Positions 29,910 to 40,063 of a stretch of DNA of 64,000 nucleotides are shown one piece after another. Positions within the stretch are counted from its first letter, which is position 1; each line of letters begins with the position of its first letter. The stretch is from Paralimibaculum aggregatum (GTDB lineage Bacteria; Pseudomonadota; Alphaproteobacteria; Rhodobacterales; Rhodobacteraceae). Made by a program: the position numbers and the translations under genes. Location: contig NZ_BSYI01000014.1 in assembly GCF_030270585.1 (NCBI RefSeq), positions 1-64,000 on the forward strand. Direction: 5' to 3'. The notes under the pieces were generated by a model. The model did not search any database, was not told the origin of the DNA, and saw only the letters and a program-made list of their open reading frames with translations.

Positions 29910-32153
29910 ATGGCGATCACCCCCCCGTCCGTCACCCGGAGCCCCGCGCTCACCGCCGATCTCGAGGCCGCGCTCGCCGCGCAGGGGCCGGACTATGCCC
30001 CGCGCACCCATCTGCTCGAGCCGGACGGCAAGCCGCGCTATGTCAACCGGCTGATCCGCGAGGCCTCGCCCTATCTGCTGCAGCACGCGCACAACCCGGT
30101 GGACTGGCATCCCTGGGGCGAGGAGGCGATGGCCGCCGCGGCGGGGCGCGACTGCCCGATCTTCCTCTCCGTCGGCTATGCCACCTGCCACTGGTGCCAC
30201 GTGATGGAGGAGGAGAGCTTCGACGACGAGGAGATCGCCGCCGTGCTCAACGCCCGCTTCGTGCCGGTGAAGCTCGACCGCGAGGCGCGGCCCGATCTCG
30301 ACCAGATCTACATCACCGCGACGCAGCTGCAGCAGGGCCATGCCGGCTGGCCCAACTCGCTCTGGCTGATGCCCGACGGCACGCCCTTCCACACCGGGAC
30401 CTATTTCCCCAAGCACCAGTTCCTGCAGGTGCTCGCCGCGGTCGCCGATGCCTGGGACCGCCAGCGCCCGCAGATCGTCGAGGTCGCCGGGCGCATCGCC
30501 GAGGCGGTGCGCCGGCAGGGCGCGCTCGGCGGCAGCGGCGCGGCGGCGCTCGAGCCCGAGACCTTCGACGCCGCGGCCGCGCATCTCGCCCGCATGCACA
30601 ACCGGGCGCATGGCGGCTTCTCCGACAACCAGCAGTTCCCGCAGGAGAGCTTCCTGCTCTTCCTGCTCGACCGCTGGCGCCGCGAGGGCGATGCCGAGGC
30701 GCTGGGGATCGCGCGGAAGACCCTCGATGCCATCGCCGCCGGCGGCATCCACGACCATGCCGGCGGGGGCTTTCACCGCTACACCGTCGACATCAACTGG
30801 CGCACCCCGCATTTCGAGAAGATGCTCTACAACCAGGGCCAGCTGGCGCGCGCCTTCACCGAGGGCTGGGAGGCCACCGGCGAGCCCGCCTGGCGCCGCG
30901 CCGCGGAGCGCTGCTTCGCCTATGTGCTGCGCGACATGACCGACGGGGCGGGCGCCTTCTTCGCCGCCGAGGATGCCGACAGCCTGGATGCGGCGGGCCG
31001 CCGCGAGGAAGGCGCCTTCTATCTCTGGCCGGCCGCCGAGGCGCGGGAGCTGCTGGGCGCCGAGGGCGACTGGGCGGCGGCCACGCTCGGCCTCGGCAAA
31101 CCCGTCGGCGAGGTCGGCCCGGTGGCGCATCTCGAGCCCGGCGCGGCAGTGGACTTCGCCCGGCTCGACCCGCTGCTCGAGCGGCTGCGCGCGGCCCGCG
31201 AGGCGCGCCACCGCCCGATTCGCGACGAGAAGGTGATCGCCGGCTGGAACGGGCTGATGATCCGCGCGCTGGCCGAGGCCGCCGTGGCCTTCGACCGGCG
31301 CGATCTGGCAGAGGCCGCGGCGCGGGCGGCGGAGGCGGTCTGGTCGCGGCTCTGGGACGGCACGCGGCTGGCCCGGCTCTGGGCCGGCGGCGCGGCGCGC
31401 GAGGCCGGCCAGCTCGAGGACCATGTCTGGATGGGACTCGCCTGCCTCGCGCTCGCCGAGGCCGATGCCTTCCTCGCGGTGCCCGGGCCCTGGGCCGAGC
31501 GCGCCGAGGCGCTCGGCGCCACGATCCTGCGCGATTTCTCCGACGGGGCGGGGCGGCTGCGCATGGCGGCGGAGGACGGCCCGCTCGGCCCGATCTACGA
31601 GAGCTCGGACGGCGCCACCCCGGCCGGCGAGAGCGCGGCGCTCGAGCTGCTGGCCCGGCTCGGCGCCCGCGGCGACATGGCGGCCGGCGCGGCGGCGCAG
31701 CGCCTGGTATCGGCGGTCTCCGGGCCGATGCGCGAGATCCCGGTGCTGCGGACCGAGGCGCTGATCGGCGCGCGGGTGCTGGCGGCGGGCCCCTCGGTGC
31801 TGCGCCGCACGCTGGCCGGCGGCACGGTGGCGGCGCGGCTCCTGCGCGGCGGAGCGGCTTGGGAACTCGAGCTCGCGATTGCACCGGGCTGGCACGTGAA
31901 CGCGCCCGATCCCGGCACCGAGGGGCTGACCGGCGCCGCCATCGAGGGCGCCGGGGCCGCCTGGCCCGAGCCGCTGTCCCGCAGCCTCGGCTTCGCCGGC
32001 GCGCCGCTCAATGTCTACGAGGGCCGCGTCCGGGTGCCGCTCTCCGCGCCATCCGACAGCATCGTCTTGCATCTCCAGCCCTGCTCCGACACGCTGTGCC
32101 GCGAGCCGGTGGCCGCGCGGTTCCGGCTCGGCGCCAGGGAGACCGAGAGATGA
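29910..32153 (+). CDS. SSP411/YyaL-type thioredoxin-domain protein fused to a DsbD-alpha-like domain
   Basis: A 747-residue protein. Residues about 44-205 are the DUF255 thioredoxin-like domain with the redox motif [14 protein letters not shown] (CxxC at 93-96). The middle (about 215-620) is an alpha/alpha six-barrel, with [17 protein letters not shown] and [13 protein letters not shown]. The last about 110 residues look like the N-terminal domain of Dsb[15 protein letters not shown] and [14 protein letters not shown], with a Cys pair. There is no signal peptide. The fusion is unusual for the usual shorter family. GAGGAG precedes the ATG; the stop overlaps the next start. Confidence 0.82.
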   Translation: MAITPPSVTRSPALTADLEAALAAQGPDYAPRTHLLEPDGKPRYVNRLIREASPYLLQHAHNPVDWHPWGEEAMAAAAGRDCPIFLSVGYATCHWCHVMEEESFDDEEIAAVLNARFVPVKLDREARPDLDQIYITATQLQQGHAGWPNSLWLMPDGTPFHTGTYFPKHQFLQVLAAVADAWDRQRPQIVEVAGRIAEAVRRQGALGGSGAAALEPETFDAAAAHLARMHNRAHGGFSDNQQFPQESFLLFLLDRWRREGDAEALGIARKTLDAIAAGGIHDHAGGGFHRYTVDINWRTPHFEKMLYNQGQLARAFTEGWEATGEPAWRRAAERCFAYVLRDMTDGAGAFFAAEDADSLDAAGRREEGAFYLWPAAEARELLGAEGDWAAATLGLGKPVGEVGPVAHLEPGAAVDFARLDPLLERLRAAREARHRPIRDEKVIAGWNGLMIRALAEAAVAFDRRDLAEAAARAAEAVWSRLWDGTRLARLWAGGAAREAGQLEDHVWMGLACLALAEADAFLAVPGPWAERAEALGATILRDFSDGAGRLRMAAEDGPLGPIYESSDGATPAGESAALELLARLGARGDMAAGAAAQRLVSAVSGPMREIPVLRTEALIGARVLAAGPSVLRRTLAGGTVAARLLRGGAAWELELAIAPGWHVNAPDPGTEGLTGAAIEGAGAAWPEPLSRSLGFAGAPLNVYEGRVRVPLSAPSDSIVLHLQPCSDTLCREPVAARFRLGARETER

Positions 32154-32572
32154 TCCGACCCGCCCCCCGCATCGGCGCGCTCGCCGCGGGCCTCGCCGTG
32201 CTGCTGCTCGGCGCGCCGCTGCAGGCGGAGGAGCCGATCAGCCCCTCGGCCTTCGGCGCCTATGCCGAGGGCTACACGCTCTACTTCACGGAAGGCGGCG
32301 AGTATTTCGGCGCCGAGACCTATGCGCCGGGGCGCACCACGCTCTGGCAGTTCCGCTTCGGCGACTGCGTGCGCGGCACCTGGCGGGCGCATGGCGGGCA
32401 GATCTGCTTCCGCTACGAGGATGGCGACGGCGAGGAGATCTGCTGGCGCATGCTGCGCGACGAGAAGGGCCTCTTCGCCCGCCTGCTCGGCGACGGGCCG
32501 GATGCCGGCATGGAACTTCGGGTGGTCCGGCGCGACCGCGAGCCGCTGCGCTGCGGCGGCCCGACGGCCTGA
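32150..32572 (+). CDS. Small exported protein of unknown function
   Basis: A 140-residue secreted protein with a signal peptide (1-25, ending PLQAEE). The mature part has [37 protein letters not shown] and [18 protein letters not shown], with four Cys that could pair. I do not recognise a named family, though this pattern of aromatic strands is common in small Rhodobacterales periplasmic proteins. Its ATG overlaps the stop of the SSP411-type gene (ATGA), so they are translationally coupled. Confidence 0.7.
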   Translation: MIRPAPRIGALAAGLAVLLLGAPLQAEEPISPSAFGAYAEGYTLYFTEGGEYFGAETYAPGRTTLWQFRFGDCVRGTWRAHGGQICFRYEDGDGEEICWRMLRDEKGLFARLLGDGPDAGMELRVVRRDREPLRCGGPTA

Positions 32573-32584
32573 GCCGGGCGGCGC

Positions 32585-32878
32585 CTAGCCGACGCCCTCG
32601 ACCACGATCAGATAGGCCTCTCCCGCGCCGTCGCGCTCGGCCTTCGCGGCGGCGTATTCCGGCGAGTTCCAGCAGTCGAGCGCGGCCTGGTAGGAGGGGA
32701 ACTCGATGATCACGTGGCGCTCGCGCCCGAGCGCGCCCTCGACCTCCTCCGCCGCGCCGCCGCGCACGAGAAAGCGCCCGCCATATTTCCCGAATGCCGC
32801 CGCATTGGCCTCGCGGTAGCGCGCATAGCCCGCCGGGTCGGTGACCCGGACATGGCCCATCCAGTATCCCTTCGGCAT
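32585..32878 (-). CDS. DUF1330 family protein (copy 2)
   Basis: A 97-residue protein of the DUF1330 group, a ferredoxin-like dimeric fold. It starts MPKGYWMGHVRVTDPAGYAR, with RHVIIEFPSYQAALDCWNSP in the middle and AKAERDGAGEAYLIVVEGV at the end. It follows a clear paralogue by 20 bp on the same strand; many stretches are identical, so the pair arose by tandem duplication. The role is unknown. Confidence 0.88.
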   Translation of the reverse strand: MPKGYWMGHVRVTDPAGYARYREANAAAFGKYGGRFLVRGGAAEEVEGALGRERHVIIEFPSYQAALDCWNSPEYAAAKAERDGAGEAYLIVVEGVG

Positions 32879-32898
32879 CGTCCCGTCCTCCGCCGCGG

Positions 32899-33195
32899 TC
32901 AGTCCCCGAGCCCCTCGACGAGCACGATCGTCGCCGTGCTCACCGGCAGGCGATGCGCCCGGGCGGCCTGGTATTCCGGCGAGTTCCAGCAGTCCACCGC
33001 GGCCTGGTAGGAGGGGAACTCGATCACCACGTGGCGGCTGCGGCCCATCGGGCCCTCGATCTCGGTATGCGCGCCGCCGCGGGCGAGGAACCGCGCGCCA
33101 TGGCGCTCGAAGGCGGCCTTCGCGCCCTCGACATAGAGCGGATAGGGCGCGGGATCGTCGACCTCGACATGGGCGATCCAGTATCCCTTGGGCAT
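32899..33195 (-). CDS. DUF1330 family protein (copy 1)
   Basis: A 98-residue DUF1330 protein and upstream member of the tandem pair. It has MPKGYWIAHVEVDDPAPYPL, RHVVIEFPSYQAAVDCWNSP and VSTATIVLVEGLGD. The start at 33195 follows GGAGGGAGGAC and matches the paralogue; the ATG further up is in a different composition. A dimeric small-molecule-binding or enzyme role is possible but unproven. Confidence 0.88.
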   Translation of the reverse strand: MPKGYWIAHVEVDDPAPYPLYVEGAKAAFERHGARFLARGGAHTEIEGPMGRSRHVVIEFPSYQAAVDCWNSPEYQAARAHRLPVSTATIVLVEGLGD

Positions 33196-33301
33196 GCTTG
33201 TCCTCCCTCCGTTGGTGGCCGCCACCCCGGCGGCGGGCGGAGCCTAGCAGCCCGGTTGCCGGCAGGCCAGCGCCGCCCGGAGCCGGGGCGCCGGGGCCGG
33301 T

Positions 33302-34951
33302 TCAGTCGCCCTCGGGGCCGAACAGCGAGGGCTGCGACGGGGGCGCCGGCTTCGGCTTCTTGCGCTTCGGCGCCGGCCGGTCGCTGCCGCCGCCGCCGCT
33401 ACCACCGCTGCCGCCAGTGTTCCCCGTGGAACCCTTGCCGGAGAGGCCCGCCCCTGCCACCGCGGCGATGCGCCCGTCGGCGAACTCGATCTCGAGCGGG
33501 CTCCCCGCCGCGATCCCCGCGGCACGGGTCCGCACCCCACCGGCCCCGTCGCGCACCACCGCATAGCCGCGGGCCAGCGTCTGGGTATAGCCGAGCGTCT
33601 CGAGCAGCCGGGAGAGCCCGGCCAGACGGTCGCGCGCGCCGTCGCGCAGCCGGGCGGCCGCCGGATCGAGCCGCCGCCCGCGATCGGCGAGGCGCTCGGC
33701 GGCGCGGTCGAGCCGCCCGGTCAGCAGCCCGGGGACGAGACGGCTGCCGCCGCGGGCCAGCCGCGTCCGCCGCTCCGCCACGCCGGCCATCAGCCCCCGC
33801 GGCAGGCGGTCCGCCAGCCGGGCCAGCGCCTCCTCTGCCCGGGCCAGCCGCTCCGCCGGGCGCGGCATCCGCGCCAGCGTCAGCCGTAGTTCCTGTGCCC
33901 GCGCCTCGGTCAGCGCCTCCGGACGCGGCATCCGGGCGAGCGCCGTGTCGAGCCGCTGCCGCGGCGTCTCGAGCAGCCCGTCGGCCCGCGGCAATGCCCG
34001 CGCCAGCGCGGTCAGCCGGTCGCGCGCCAGCTCGAACCCGCGGGCCAGCGCGCGCCGGCGCCGGCTCTCGAGCTCGGCCACCGTGGCGGCAAGCTCGGCG
34101 CGCACCGGCACCGCCATCTCGGCCGCGGCGGTGGGTGTCGGTGCCCGCCGGTCGGCGGCGAAATCGATCAGCGTCGTGTCGGTCTCGTGCCCCACCGCCG
34201 AGATCAGCGGGATCGCGCTCGCCGCCGCGGCGCGCACCACCGCCTCCTCGTTGAAGCCCCAGAGATCCTCGACCGAGCCGCCGCCGCGCGCCACGATCAC
34301 CACATCCGGCCGCGGCACCGGGCCGCCCTCCGGCAGCGCCGAGAAGCCGCGGATCGCCGCCGCCACCTCGCCGGCGCAGGCCTGCCCCTGCACCGCCACC
34401 GGCCAGAGCAGCACATGCACCGGGAAGCGCGCCTCCAGCCGGTGCAGGATGTCGCGGATCACCGCGCCGGAGGGCGAGGTCACCACCCCCACCACCCGCG
34501 GCAGATAGGGGATCGGGCGCTTGCGGGCGGGCTCGAACAGCCCCTCCGCGGCGAGCGCCTTCTTCAGCCGCTCGAGCCGGGCCAGCAGCGCCCCCTCGCC
34601 GGCATAGGCCAGCGCCTCGATCACGATCTGGTATTTCGACTGGCCGGGAAAGGTGGTGAGCCGCCCCGTGGCGATCACCTCGAGCCCCTCCTCCGGCGCC
34701 ACCGTGAGCCCCGCCGCGACGCCCTTCCAGACGACGCCCGAAAGCACCGCGCGGTCGTCCTTCAGGTCCATGTAGATATGACCGGAGCGCGGCCGCGAGA
34801 CCCGCCCGATCTCGCCGCGCACCCGGACATGGCCGAATTCGCCCTCGACCATGCGCTTCACCGCGCCGGAGATCTCGCTCACCGAGAACTCCGGCGTGTT
34901 GACGCCGCCGCTTGCGTTTTCTGGGCCGTCGTCGATAAGGCTGTCGCTCAT
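33302..34951 (-). CDS. xseA: Exodeoxyribonuclease VII large subunit
   Basis: A 549-residue large subunit of exonuclease VII, which degrades single-stranded DNA to short oligomers. N-terminal OB fold with FSVSEISGAVKRMVEGEFGH and SRPRSGHIYMDLKDDRAVLS; catalytic region with VGVVTSPSGAVIRDILHRLE, RPDVVIVARGGGSVEDLWGF and ISAVGHETDTTLIDFAADRR; then a long coiled-coil. The C-terminal tail is unusually Gly/Ser/Lys-rich (GGSGGSGGGGS, then a KRKKPKP stretch) and ends with a PSLF-type motif. The small subunit gene is not in the window. It is divergent from purD. Confidence 0.95.
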   Translation of the reverse strand: MSDSLIDDGPENASGGVNTPEFSVSEISGAVKRMVEGEFGHVRVRGEIGRVSRPRSGHIYMDLKDDRAVLSGVVWKGVAAGLTVAPEEGLEVIATGRLTTFPGQSKYQIVIEALAYAGEGALLARLERLKKALAAEGLFEPARKRPIPYLPRVVGVVTSPSGAVIRDILHRLEARFPVHVLLWPVAVQGQACAGEVAAAIRGFSALPEGGPVPRPDVVIVARGGGSVEDLWGFNEEAVVRAAAASAIPLISAVGHETDTTLIDFAADRRAPTPTAAAEMAVPVRAELAATVAELESRRRRALARGFELARDRLTALARALPRADGLLETPRQRLDTALARMPRPEALTEARAQELRLTLARMPRPAERLARAEEALARLADRLPRGLMAGVAERRTRLARGGSRLVPGLLTGRLDRAAERLADRGRRLDPAAARLRDGARDRLAGLSRLLETLGYTQTLARGYAVVRDGAGGVRTRAAGIAAGSPLEIEFADGRIAAVAGAGLSGKGSTGNTGGSGGSGGGGSDRPAPKRKKPKPAPPSQPSLFGPEGD

Positions 34952-35017
34952 GGTCACTCCCGGGGCTCCGGCCCCGGAGATTAGGCGCTGGCGGCGCGGA
35001 GAGAAAGGGCGGGGAGC

Positions 35018-36286
35018 ATGCGGGTTCTGGTCTTGGGCGGCGGCGGCCGCGAACATGCACTGGCCTGGGCGATCGCGCGCTCGCCGCTGCTGACGAAGCT
35101 CTATGCGGCGCCGGGCAATGCCGGGATTGCCGACCTCGCCGAATGCGTCGCGCTCGCCATCGAGGACGGCGCCGCGGTGGCGGGCTGGGCGCGCCGGCAG
35201 GCGATCGACCTCGTGGTGGTCGGGCCGGAAGCGCCGCTGGTGGCCGGGGTCGCCGATGCCTGCCGCGCGGCCGGGCTCGCGGTGCTCGGGCCGGATGCGG
35301 CGGCGGCGCAGCTCGAGGCCTCCAAGGCGTTCACCCACGAGATCGCCGCCGCCTGCGGCGCGCCGATGGCGGCCCATGCGGTCTTCGAGGACGCCGGCGC
35401 GGCGAAGGCGCATCTCCGGGCGATGGACGGGCCCGCCGTGGTCAAGGCCGACGGGCTCGCCGCCGGCAAGGGCGTGGTGGTGGCGGAGACGCTGGCCGAG
35501 GCGGAAGCCGCGGTCGATGCCATGCTCGGCGGACAGTTCGGCGCCGCCGGCGCGCGGGTTGTGATCGAGGAGCGGCTGGTCGGCGAGGAGGCGTCGCTCT
35601 TCGCGCTCACCGATGGCGAGACGGTGCTGGAGATCGGCTCAGCGCAGGACCACAAGCGCGTCGGCGAGGGCGATACCGGCCCCAACACCGGCGGCATGGG
35701 CGCCTATTCCCCGGCGCCGGTGCTGGATGCCGCGCTGGCCGAGCGCGCCATGGCCGAGATCGTCCGCCCGGCGATCGCCGAGATGGCGCGGCGCGGCACC
35801 CCCTATCGCGGCGTGCTCTATGCCGGGCTGATGATCACCGCGGCGGGGCCGAAGCTGATCGAGTTCAACGTCCGCTTCGGCGACCCGGAATGCCAGGTGC
35901 TGATGCTGCGCCTCGGCTCGGATGCGCTGGCGCTCTTCGCCGCGGCGGCGGAGGGGCGGCTCGCCGGGATCGCGCCGGACTGGAAGCCGGAGGCGGCAAT
36001 CACCGTGGTGATGGCGGCGAAGGGCTATCCGGGCGCCTACGAGAAGGGCGCCGAGATCCGCGGGCTGGCGGCGGCGGCGGGGATCGAGGGCGTCACCGTC
36101 TTCCATGCCGGCACCGCGGCGCGCGAGGGCAGGCTTGTGGCCACCGGCGGGCGGGTGCTCAATGTCACGGCCACCGGCGCCGATCTGGCCGAGGCGACGG
36201 CGCGGGCCTATGCCGCGGTCGATGCGATCGACTGGCCGGAGGGCTTCTGCCGGCGCGACATCGGCTGGCGCGCGCTCGGGCGCTGA
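35018..36286 (+). CDS. purD: Phosphoribosylamine-glycine ligase
   Basis: A 422-residue ATP-grasp enzyme making GAR from phosphoribosylamine and glycine in purine synthesis. Features are [20 protein letters not shown] at the start, [14 protein letters not shown], the ATP-grasp region [36 protein letters not shown] and [17 protein letters not shown] with metal ligands. The length is typical. It starts 66 bp from the divergent xseA start; GGGGAG lies ahead. Confidence 0.97.
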   Translation: MRVLVLGGGGREHALAWAIARSPLLTKLYAAPGNAGIADLAECVALAIEDGAAVAGWARRQAIDLVVVGPEAPLVAGVADACRAAGLAVLGPDAAAAQLEASKAFTHEIAAACGAPMAAHAVFEDAGAAKAHLRAMDGPAVVKADGLAAGKGVVVAETLAEAEAAVDAMLGGQFGAAGARVVIEERLVGEEASLFALTDGETVLEIGSAQDHKRVGEGDTGPNTGGMGAYSPAPVLDAALAERAMAEIVRPAIAEMARRGTPYRGVLYAGLMITAAGPKLIEFNVRFGDPECQVLMLRLGSDALALFAAAAEGRLAGIAPDWKPEAAITVVMAAKGYPGAYEKGAEIRGLAAAAGIEGVTVFHAGTAAREGRLVATGGRVLNVTATGADLAEATARAYAAVDAIDWPEGFCRRDIGWRALGR

Positions 36287-36326
36287 GGCGGGCCCGGCCC
36301 GCAGGGCACAGCAGGGAGGGGAGGCG

Positions 36327-36911
36327 ATGTCGATCCTGAAACCGACGGAGCTCTATGGCGAGGTGGTCTGGCTCGGCCTGGTGCCGGAGGGGGTGGACCA
36401 TATCCGCGCCGAGGCGGTGGACGAGATCGCGCTCGACTGGGGCGGCCCGGTGGGCGACGTGCATCACGGCGAGACCCGGCCCTCCTGCGTGCGGGTGCGC
36501 CGGCAATACCCGAAGGGCACCGAGATCCGCAATGTCCGCCAGCTCTCGATCCTCTCGGAGGAGGAGATGGCGGAGATCGCCGCGGGGCTCGGCATCCCGC
36601 ATCTCGCACCGGAATGGCTGGGGGCGACGCTGGTGCTGCGCGGCATCCCCGATCTCACCCTGCTGCCGCCGGCCAGCCGGCTGATCGCCGAGGGCGCCGC
36701 GCCGGCGCTGACCACCGACACCGAGAACGGCCCCTGCCAGTATCCCGCGGCCGAGATCGAGCGTGTGCATCCGGGCCGCGGCGAGGCCTTCCCGAAGATC
36801 GCCCGGCACAAGCGCGGCATCACCGCCTGGGTCGAGCGGCCGGGCCAGCTCGCTCTCGGCGACCGGCTCCGCCTGCACCTGCCGCCGCAGCACCGCTGGG
36901 CGCATGGCTGA
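36327..36911 (+). CDS. MOSC domain protein
   Basis: A 194-residue MOSC-domain protein, related to molybdenum-cofactor sulfurases. It has VGDVHHGETRPSCVRVRRQY in the N-terminal half and, in the second half, LTTDTENGPCQYPAAEIERV with the conserved candidate sulfur-carrying Cys in GPC, then HKRGITAWVERPGQLALGD, the usual end of the fold. It lies 40 bp after purD. A cysteine-linked transfer reaction is likely; the substrate is not known. Confidence 0.85.
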   Translation: MSILKPTELYGEVVWLGLVPEGVDHIRAEAVDEIALDWGGPVGDVHHGETRPSCVRVRRQYPKGTEIRNVRQLSILSEEEMAEIAAGLGIPHLAPEWLGATLVLRGIPDLTLLPPASRLIAEGAAPALTTDTENGPCQYPAAEIERVHPGRGEAFPKIARHKRGITAWVERPGQLALGDRLRLHLPPQHRWAHG

Positions 36912-37010
36912 GGCCGCGCCCGGCCCGCCGCGCCGGCGCAGGGCTTGACCGGGCGGCGCCCGCGGCGGCATCTGCGGATCGGCACACCGCATTCCAAGGA
37001 GCCCGACGCA

Positions 37011-37505
37011 ATGCCCGACCGCCGCACCGCCCCGCTCGCCGCCGCCCTGGCCGGCGCCGCCCTCTGCCTGTTCGCCGCGCTGCCGGCAGCGGCCCAGCAC
37101 GACGGCTACCACTATCCGGAGGTCACCTCGGAAGAGGTCTTCGACCGGACCCTGCTGCGCTCCGACAGCAATGTCTCCCGCGATGTCCGCATCGCCTTCA
37201 TCACCCAGCTCACCAAGGCGCAGATGGAGGCGCCGGAGAACCCGCGCTTCGCGATCTTCGCCAAGGGCGCCGAGGCCGAGCACATGATCATCGTGGCGCT
37301 CGACGACACCGTGTTCGCGACCCTCTACCGGGCCCGCGCGGTGCTCGCCCAGCTCACCTCGCAATCGCGCGACACCGATTTCTTCGTCAACAACTCGATC
37401 GAGACCAGCGCCACCTGGTTCGACCTTGCCAAGCTCCTCGGCTTCAGCGACCTGGTGATCACCGATGGCGATGCCTGGGCGCATCGCGTGCTGCTGCGCG
37501 ACTGA
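37011..37505 (+). CDS. Periplasmic protein of unknown function
   Basis: A 164-residue exported protein with a clear signal peptide (1-28, ending ALPAAAQ). The mature part begins HDGYHYPEVTSEEVFDRTLL and includes RIAFITQLTKAQ, FAIFAKGAEAEHMIIVALDD and SATWFDLAKLLGFSDLVITD. Similar small proteins are common in Rhodobacterales and some carry a doubtful molybdopterin-related name; I see no basis for that here. CCAAGGAG lies ahead of the ATG. Confidence 0.7.
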   Translation: MPDRRTAPLAAALAGAALCLFAALPAAAQHDGYHYPEVTSEEVFDRTLLRSDSNVSRDVRIAFITQLTKAQMEAPENPRFAIFAKGAEAEHMIIVALDDTVFATLYRARAVLAQLTSQSRDTDFFVNNSIETSATWFDLAKLLGFSDLVITDGDAWAHRVLLRD

Positions 37506-37579
37506 GCATCTCGCCCCATCCCGGCGCCCTGCCTTGCCGCGGGGCGCCGCACGGCTATCTGCGACAGGAGGAGGTTCCG

Positions 37580-38119
37580 ATGGACCAGAGCACACCGGCC
37601 GGGCAGGACGCGCTCTATGCCTTTCTCGAGACGGCGGGCATCGCCTACGCGCATCACGAGCATCCGCCGCTGTTCACCGTGGCCGACAGCCAGGCGCTCC
37701 GCGGCGAGCTGCCGGGCCTGCACATCAAGAACATGTTCCTCAGGGAGAAGAAGGGCGGGCTCTGGCTGGTGAGCTGCCGCGAGGACCGCGAGATCCGCAT
37801 CCGCGACCTCGAGCGCGAGATCGGCGCCAGGAACTGCTCCTTCGGCAAGCCCGAGCTGCTCGAGGAGGCGCTCGGCGTGAAGCCCGGCGCGGTCACCCCC
37901 TTCGCCGCGCTGAACGACCGCGAGGGCCGCGTGCAGGTGGTGCTCGACCGCGCCATCGCCGAGGCCGAGCTGGTCAATGCCCATCCGCTGCACAACGAGG
38001 CGACCACCGGGATCGCCGCGGCGGATCTGCTGCGCTTCCTCGAGGCGACCGGCCATCCGCCCCGGCTCGTCGACTTCGACCGGCTCGAGGCACTGGCCCG
38101 GGAACGTGCCGGAACGTGA
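37580..38119 (+). CDS. Prolyl-tRNA editing protein (YbaK/ProX type)
   Basis: A 179-residue stand-alone trans-editing domain, related to the insertion domain of prolyl-tRNA synthetase, that would hydrolyse Ala mischarged on tRNA-Pro. Marks are IAYAHHEHPPLFTVADSQAL, LHIKNMFLREKKGG, ALGVKPGAVTPFAALND and AELVNAHPLHNEATTGIAAA, with the strongly conserved catalytic-pocket residues of the ProXp-ala/PrdX class. AGGAGGTT precedes the ATG. The next gene, a thioredoxin-fold protein, begins 72 bp on. Confidence 0.88.
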   Translation: MDQSTPAGQDALYAFLETAGIAYAHHEHPPLFTVADSQALRGELPGLHIKNMFLREKKGGLWLVSCREDREIRIRDLEREIGARNCSFGKPELLEEALGVKPGAVTPFAALNDREGRVQVVLDRAIAEAELVNAHPLHNEATTGIAAADLLRFLEATGHPPRLVDFDRLEALARERAGT

Positions 38120-38191
38120 GCCGGTGATTGCGGCGCGCGGCGCCTGCCTCTATCTGAGGGGCCAACCGCATATGGAACCGAGGATCCGAGC

Positions 38192-39088
38192 ATGATCGAC
38201 CTGAGCAGCGCCCCGCAGAGCGCCGATGTGACCGACACCACCGACCAGAGCTTCGTCGCCGATGTCATCGAGGGCTCGCGCGAGATCCCGGTGATCGTGG
38301 ATTTCTGGGCGCCCTGGTGCGGCCCCTGCAAGACCCTCGGCCCGATGCTCGAGGATGCCGTGCGGGCGACCAAGGGCAAGGTCCGCATGGTCAAGGTGAA
38401 TGTCGACGAGAACCAGATGGTCGCGGGGCAGCTGCGGGTGCAGTCGATCCCGGCGGTCTACGCCTTCTTCCAGGGCCAGCCGGTCGACGGCTTCATGGGC
38501 GCGGTCCCGGCCTCCGAGATCAAGCAGTTCGTGCAGCGCCTCGTCGACATGGCCGGCGGCGGCGGGCTCGAGGATGCGCTCGATGCCGCCGACGGGATGC
38601 TCGAGGCCGGCCAGATCGAGGATGCCGCCCAGACCTATGCGGCGATCGCCGCCGAAGAGCCCGAGACCCCCCGCGCCCATGCCGGGATGGCCCGCGCGGC
38701 GCTGGCGCGCGGCGATCTCGAGGGCGCGCGGCTGATCCTCGCCAAGGTGCCGGCCAAGATCGCCGAGGACGGCGCGGTGGCCGCCGCGCGGGCCGCGGTG
38801 GAGCTCGCCGAGCAGACCGCCGGCGCCGGCGAGGCGGACGAGCTGAAGGCGCGGCTTGCCGGCAACCCGGACGATCACGAGGCGCGCTACGACCTCGCCC
38901 TCGCCCTCGTGGCGGCCAACGACCATGCCGGCGCCGTGGACGAGCTGCTCGAGCTGTTCCGCCGCGACCGCGAGTGGAACGACGGCGCCGCCAAGACTCA
39001 GCTGATGAAGCTCTTCGACACCCTCGGCCCCAAGGACCCGCTGGCGAAAAGCGGGCGGCGGCGGCTGTCCTCGATGATCTTCGCCTGA
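38192..39088 (+). CDS. cnoX: Thioredoxin-TPR co-chaperone (CnoX/YbbN)
   Basis: A 298-residue protein with a thioredoxin domain (about 15-120; active site [16 protein letters not shown]) followed by TPR-like helices (about 125-298). In E. coli the homologue holds stress-damaged proteins and passes them to GroEL or DnaK; the alphaproteobacterial form keeps the CGPC motif and may be redox active. The downstream genes encode a LON-N protein and a Trm112-like protein on the same strand, a common trio in this group. Confidence 0.88.
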   Translation: MIDLSSAPQSADVTDTTDQSFVADVIEGSREIPVIVDFWAPWCGPCKTLGPMLEDAVRATKGKVRMVKVNVDENQMVAGQLRVQSIPAVYAFFQGQPVDGFMGAVPASEIKQFVQRLVDMAGGGGLEDALDAADGMLEAGQIEDAAQTYAAIAAEEPETPRAHAGMARAALARGDLEGARLILAKVPAKIAEDGAVAAARAAVELAEQTAGAGEADELKARLAGNPDDHEARYDLALALVAANDHAGAVDELLELFRRDREWNDGAAKTQLMKLFDTLGPKDPLAKSGRRRLSSMIFA

Positions 39089-39106
39089 CCCCTCGAAAGG
39101 AGTCTC

Positions 39107-39781
39107 ATGACGCGGCGCTTCGCCCCAGCCGACCTGCCCGACGCGATCCCGGTCTTCCCGCTGCCGGGGGCGCTGCTGCTGCCGCGGGCGCGGCTGCCGC
39201 TCAACATCTTCGAGCCGCGCTATCTCGCGATGCTCGACGACACGCTGAAGACCGAGCACCGGCTGATCGGCATGGTGCAGCCCATGGCCGAGGCCATGGG
39301 CGACCGCGGCGGCGACAGGCCGGGGCCGCCGCGCCTGCAGCGGATCGGCTGCGCCGGCCGGGTGACCTCGCTCTCCGAGACCGAGGACGGGCGCTACCTG
39401 ATCGCGCTCACCGGGGTCAGCCGCTTCCGCGTGGAGGGCGAGATCGACGGCTTCACGCCCTATCGCCGGGTCCGGCCGCTCTGGGCCGATTTCACCGCCG
39501 ATCTCGAGGGGCCGGAGGAGGATCGCGGCTTCGACCGCACCGCCTTCCTGGCGCTGCTGAAGCGGTATTTCGACGCCTCCCAGCTCGCCTCCGACTGGAG
39601 CAGCCTGCAGGACGCGCCGGTGGAGATGCTGATCAACTCGCTCTCGATCATGTGCCCGTTCTCGGTGGAGGAGAAGCAGGCGCTGCTCGAGACCCCCTGC
39701 CTCTCGGACCGGCGCGCCACGCTGATGGCGCTGCTGCGCTTTGCCATCGCCTCGAGCGGCGACGAGAGCAAGATGCAATGA
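39107..39781 (+). CDS. LON N-terminal substrate-binding domain protein
   Basis: A 224-residue protein carrying only the substrate-binding domain of Lon, with no ATPase or protease parts. It shows [20 protein letters not shown], then [12 protein letters not shown] and [20 protein letters not shown], and later ADFTADLEG. The C-terminal half has helices like those in the family. The role is unknown, perhaps in protein quality control with the upstream CnoX. AAAGGAG sets the start; the stop overlaps the next ATG. Confidence 0.88.
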   Translation: MTRRFAPADLPDAIPVFPLPGALLLPRARLPLNIFEPRYLAMLDDTLKTEHRLIGMVQPMAEAMGDRGGDRPGPPRLQRIGCAGRVTSLSETEDGRYLIALTGVSRFRVEGEIDGFTPYRRVRPLWADFTADLEGPEEDRGFDRTAFLALLKRYFDASQLASDWSSLQDAPVEMLINSLSIMCPFSVEEKQALLETPCLSDRRATLMALLRFAIASSGDESKMQ

Positions 39782-40023
39782 CCGATGGGCCGGAAGAGGG
39801 CGGCGAGCGGCCCGCGGGCCTGCCCGTGGCGCTGCCCGGGGGCCAGAGCGAGACCGCGGGCGGGCGGATGCTGGAGCTGCTGGTCTGCCCCGCTTCGGGC
39901 GGCCGCCTGATCTATGACCGCGAGGCCCAGGAGCTGGTCTCGCGCAGCGCCGGGCTGGCCTATCCGATCCGCTCCGGCATCCCGATCATGCTGATCGACG
40001 AGGCCCGCCAGCTCGAGGGCTGA
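39778..40023 (+). CDS. Trm112 family protein with N-terminal extension
   Basis: An 81-residue small zinc-ribbon-like protein of the Trm112/YcaR family. The core (residues 31-81) is [20 protein letters not shown], then [18 protein letters not shown]. Only one of the usual metal Cys is left (LVCPAS), so zinc binding is doubtful. The first 30 residues, a Gly/Pro/Glu-rich run, are not part of the normal family. The ATG overlaps the upstream stop (ATGA); a second ATG at the core start could be the true one. Confidence 0.78.
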   Translation: MTDGPEEGGERPAGLPVALPGGQSETAGGRMLELLVCPASGGRLIYDREAQELVSRSAGLAYPIRSGIPIMLIDEARQLEG

Positions 40024-40063
40024 GCGGCCGGAGCATGACGCAATGACAAGACAGGAGAGGGAC

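Noticed and set aside
29772-32072. 766-codon open frame opposite the SSP411-type gene
   Set aside because: Same type of GC-driven shadow; no signal, domain or start site.
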